In this document: positions 52,086 through 52,500 of the stretch, piece by piece
How the letters are laid out: each line of letters begins with the position of its first letter
How positions within the stretch are numbered: the stretch's first letter is position 1
Source: Cristatella mucedo
Lineage: Eukaryota > Bryozoa > Phylactolaemata > Cristatellidae
Reading direction: 5' to 3'
Length of the DNA: 52,500 bases
Assembly (NCBI GenBank): GCA_009760855.2
Contig: WPIO01000019.1
Coordinates: 1,857,501 to 1,910,000 of the forward strand
Position numbers and translations under genes: made by a program
Notes under the pieces: model-generated
Told to the model about the DNA's origin: nothing
Seen by the model: the letters and a program-made list of their open reading frames with translations, nothing else
Databases searched by the model: none

Positions 52086-52239
52086 CCGAGAGTACCTGCG
52101 CAGTGCAGCTGGCTCGCATCGGCGGGCAACTTCTTACTGATGGATGCTTTGCGAGCTCGTCGCAGCTGACGCTCCATTTTATGTTTTCTTAACGACGTGC
52201 ACAACATTTGCGGAAGGTGCGGATGTACACCAGGTACAA

Positions 52240-52372
52240 CCTGGTCTGGCCCAGTGGTTAGGGTGCTCGCCCCCGACCGAGGTCGTGGGCTCGAGCCCGT
52301 GGCATATGTGAAGTGCCTGAATAGAGATTAAGTTCTCCTAGGACACTATACAAATGAATTATATAAATAATA
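52240..52372 (+). mobile_element. SINE-C copy
   Basis: tctggcccagtggttagggt (A box), gtcgtgggctcgagcccgtg (B box), gcctgaatagagattaagtt, actatacaaatgaattatat. The outer stem is weakened (agtgcc/ggacact). Confidence 0.93.
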
Positions 52373-52500
52373 TTTACAATCTCCCGTCGAGATTGGCGGC
52401 TGCTCCGGCGGCTAGCTGAGAACGGCGGCGGCAAAGGTCGCCCCGCCGTCGAGGAGAACTTATTCACTCCCGCCGCCGGCCAGCTCGCAATCGCATGGCT

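Overview
The window is animal nuclear DNA: intron-rich genes with GT/AG splice sites, long repeat-filled introns, many non-LTR retrotransposon fragments and tRNA-derived SINEs, and abundant (AG)n/(AC)n microsatellites. The rod sequence of the myosin gene looks most like lophotrochozoan or flatworm muscle myosin to me. That placement is a judgement from memory, not from a search.

Only two genes can be supported. (1) Positions 77-6052 (+) hold the last 12 exons of a muscle-type myosin heavy chain. They encode 930 residues of coiled-coil rod plus a short non-helical tailpiece with Q5, and an AATAAA follows at 6923. The head and proximal rod lie upstream of the window. (2) Positions 25484-30093 (+) hold a complete three-exon NDUFA6 (complex I LYR-family subunit) gene of 128 codons. 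Its 4-kb second intron is full of repeats. A possible terminal exon of an unrecognised gene lies on the minus strand at 34629-34999.

The rest is mainly a retrotransposon graveyard built from a few families, named here only for this report. LINE-A is a CR1/L2/Rex1-like element with endonuclease and reverse transcriptase and an (ATT)n tail; its longest copy is 18544-22140 (-). LINE-B is a related element with an ATTAC-type tail. SINE-C has a tRNA-like head, and its 3' end carries the same stem-loop as LINE-A. SINE-D is a second tRNA-headed SINE. Two more single tRNA-like heads are seen. Several copies are nested, so relative ages can be read: LINE-A in LINE-B, SINE-C in LINE-B, LINE-A in SINE-D, and SINE-C plus LINE-A in an older LINE-A.

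Layout: 1-6950 myosin gene; 7-25 kb LINE/SINE-rich spacer, with the large nested LINE unit at 18.5-23.1 kb flanked by a 14-bp direct repeat; 25.5-30.1 kb NDUFA6; 30-37 kb spacer with nested LINEs and the unknown exon; 37-41 kb GC-rich islands with SINEs; 41-47 kb decayed LINEs, a 10-bp AT-rich satellite and a 34-bp CACGTG tandem array; 47-52.5 kb microsatellites, one SINE-in-LINE nest and a GC-rich island. The most system-like signal is the shared LINE-A/SINE-C 3' hairpin, which suggests that the SINE is mobilised by the LINE-A reverse transcriptase.
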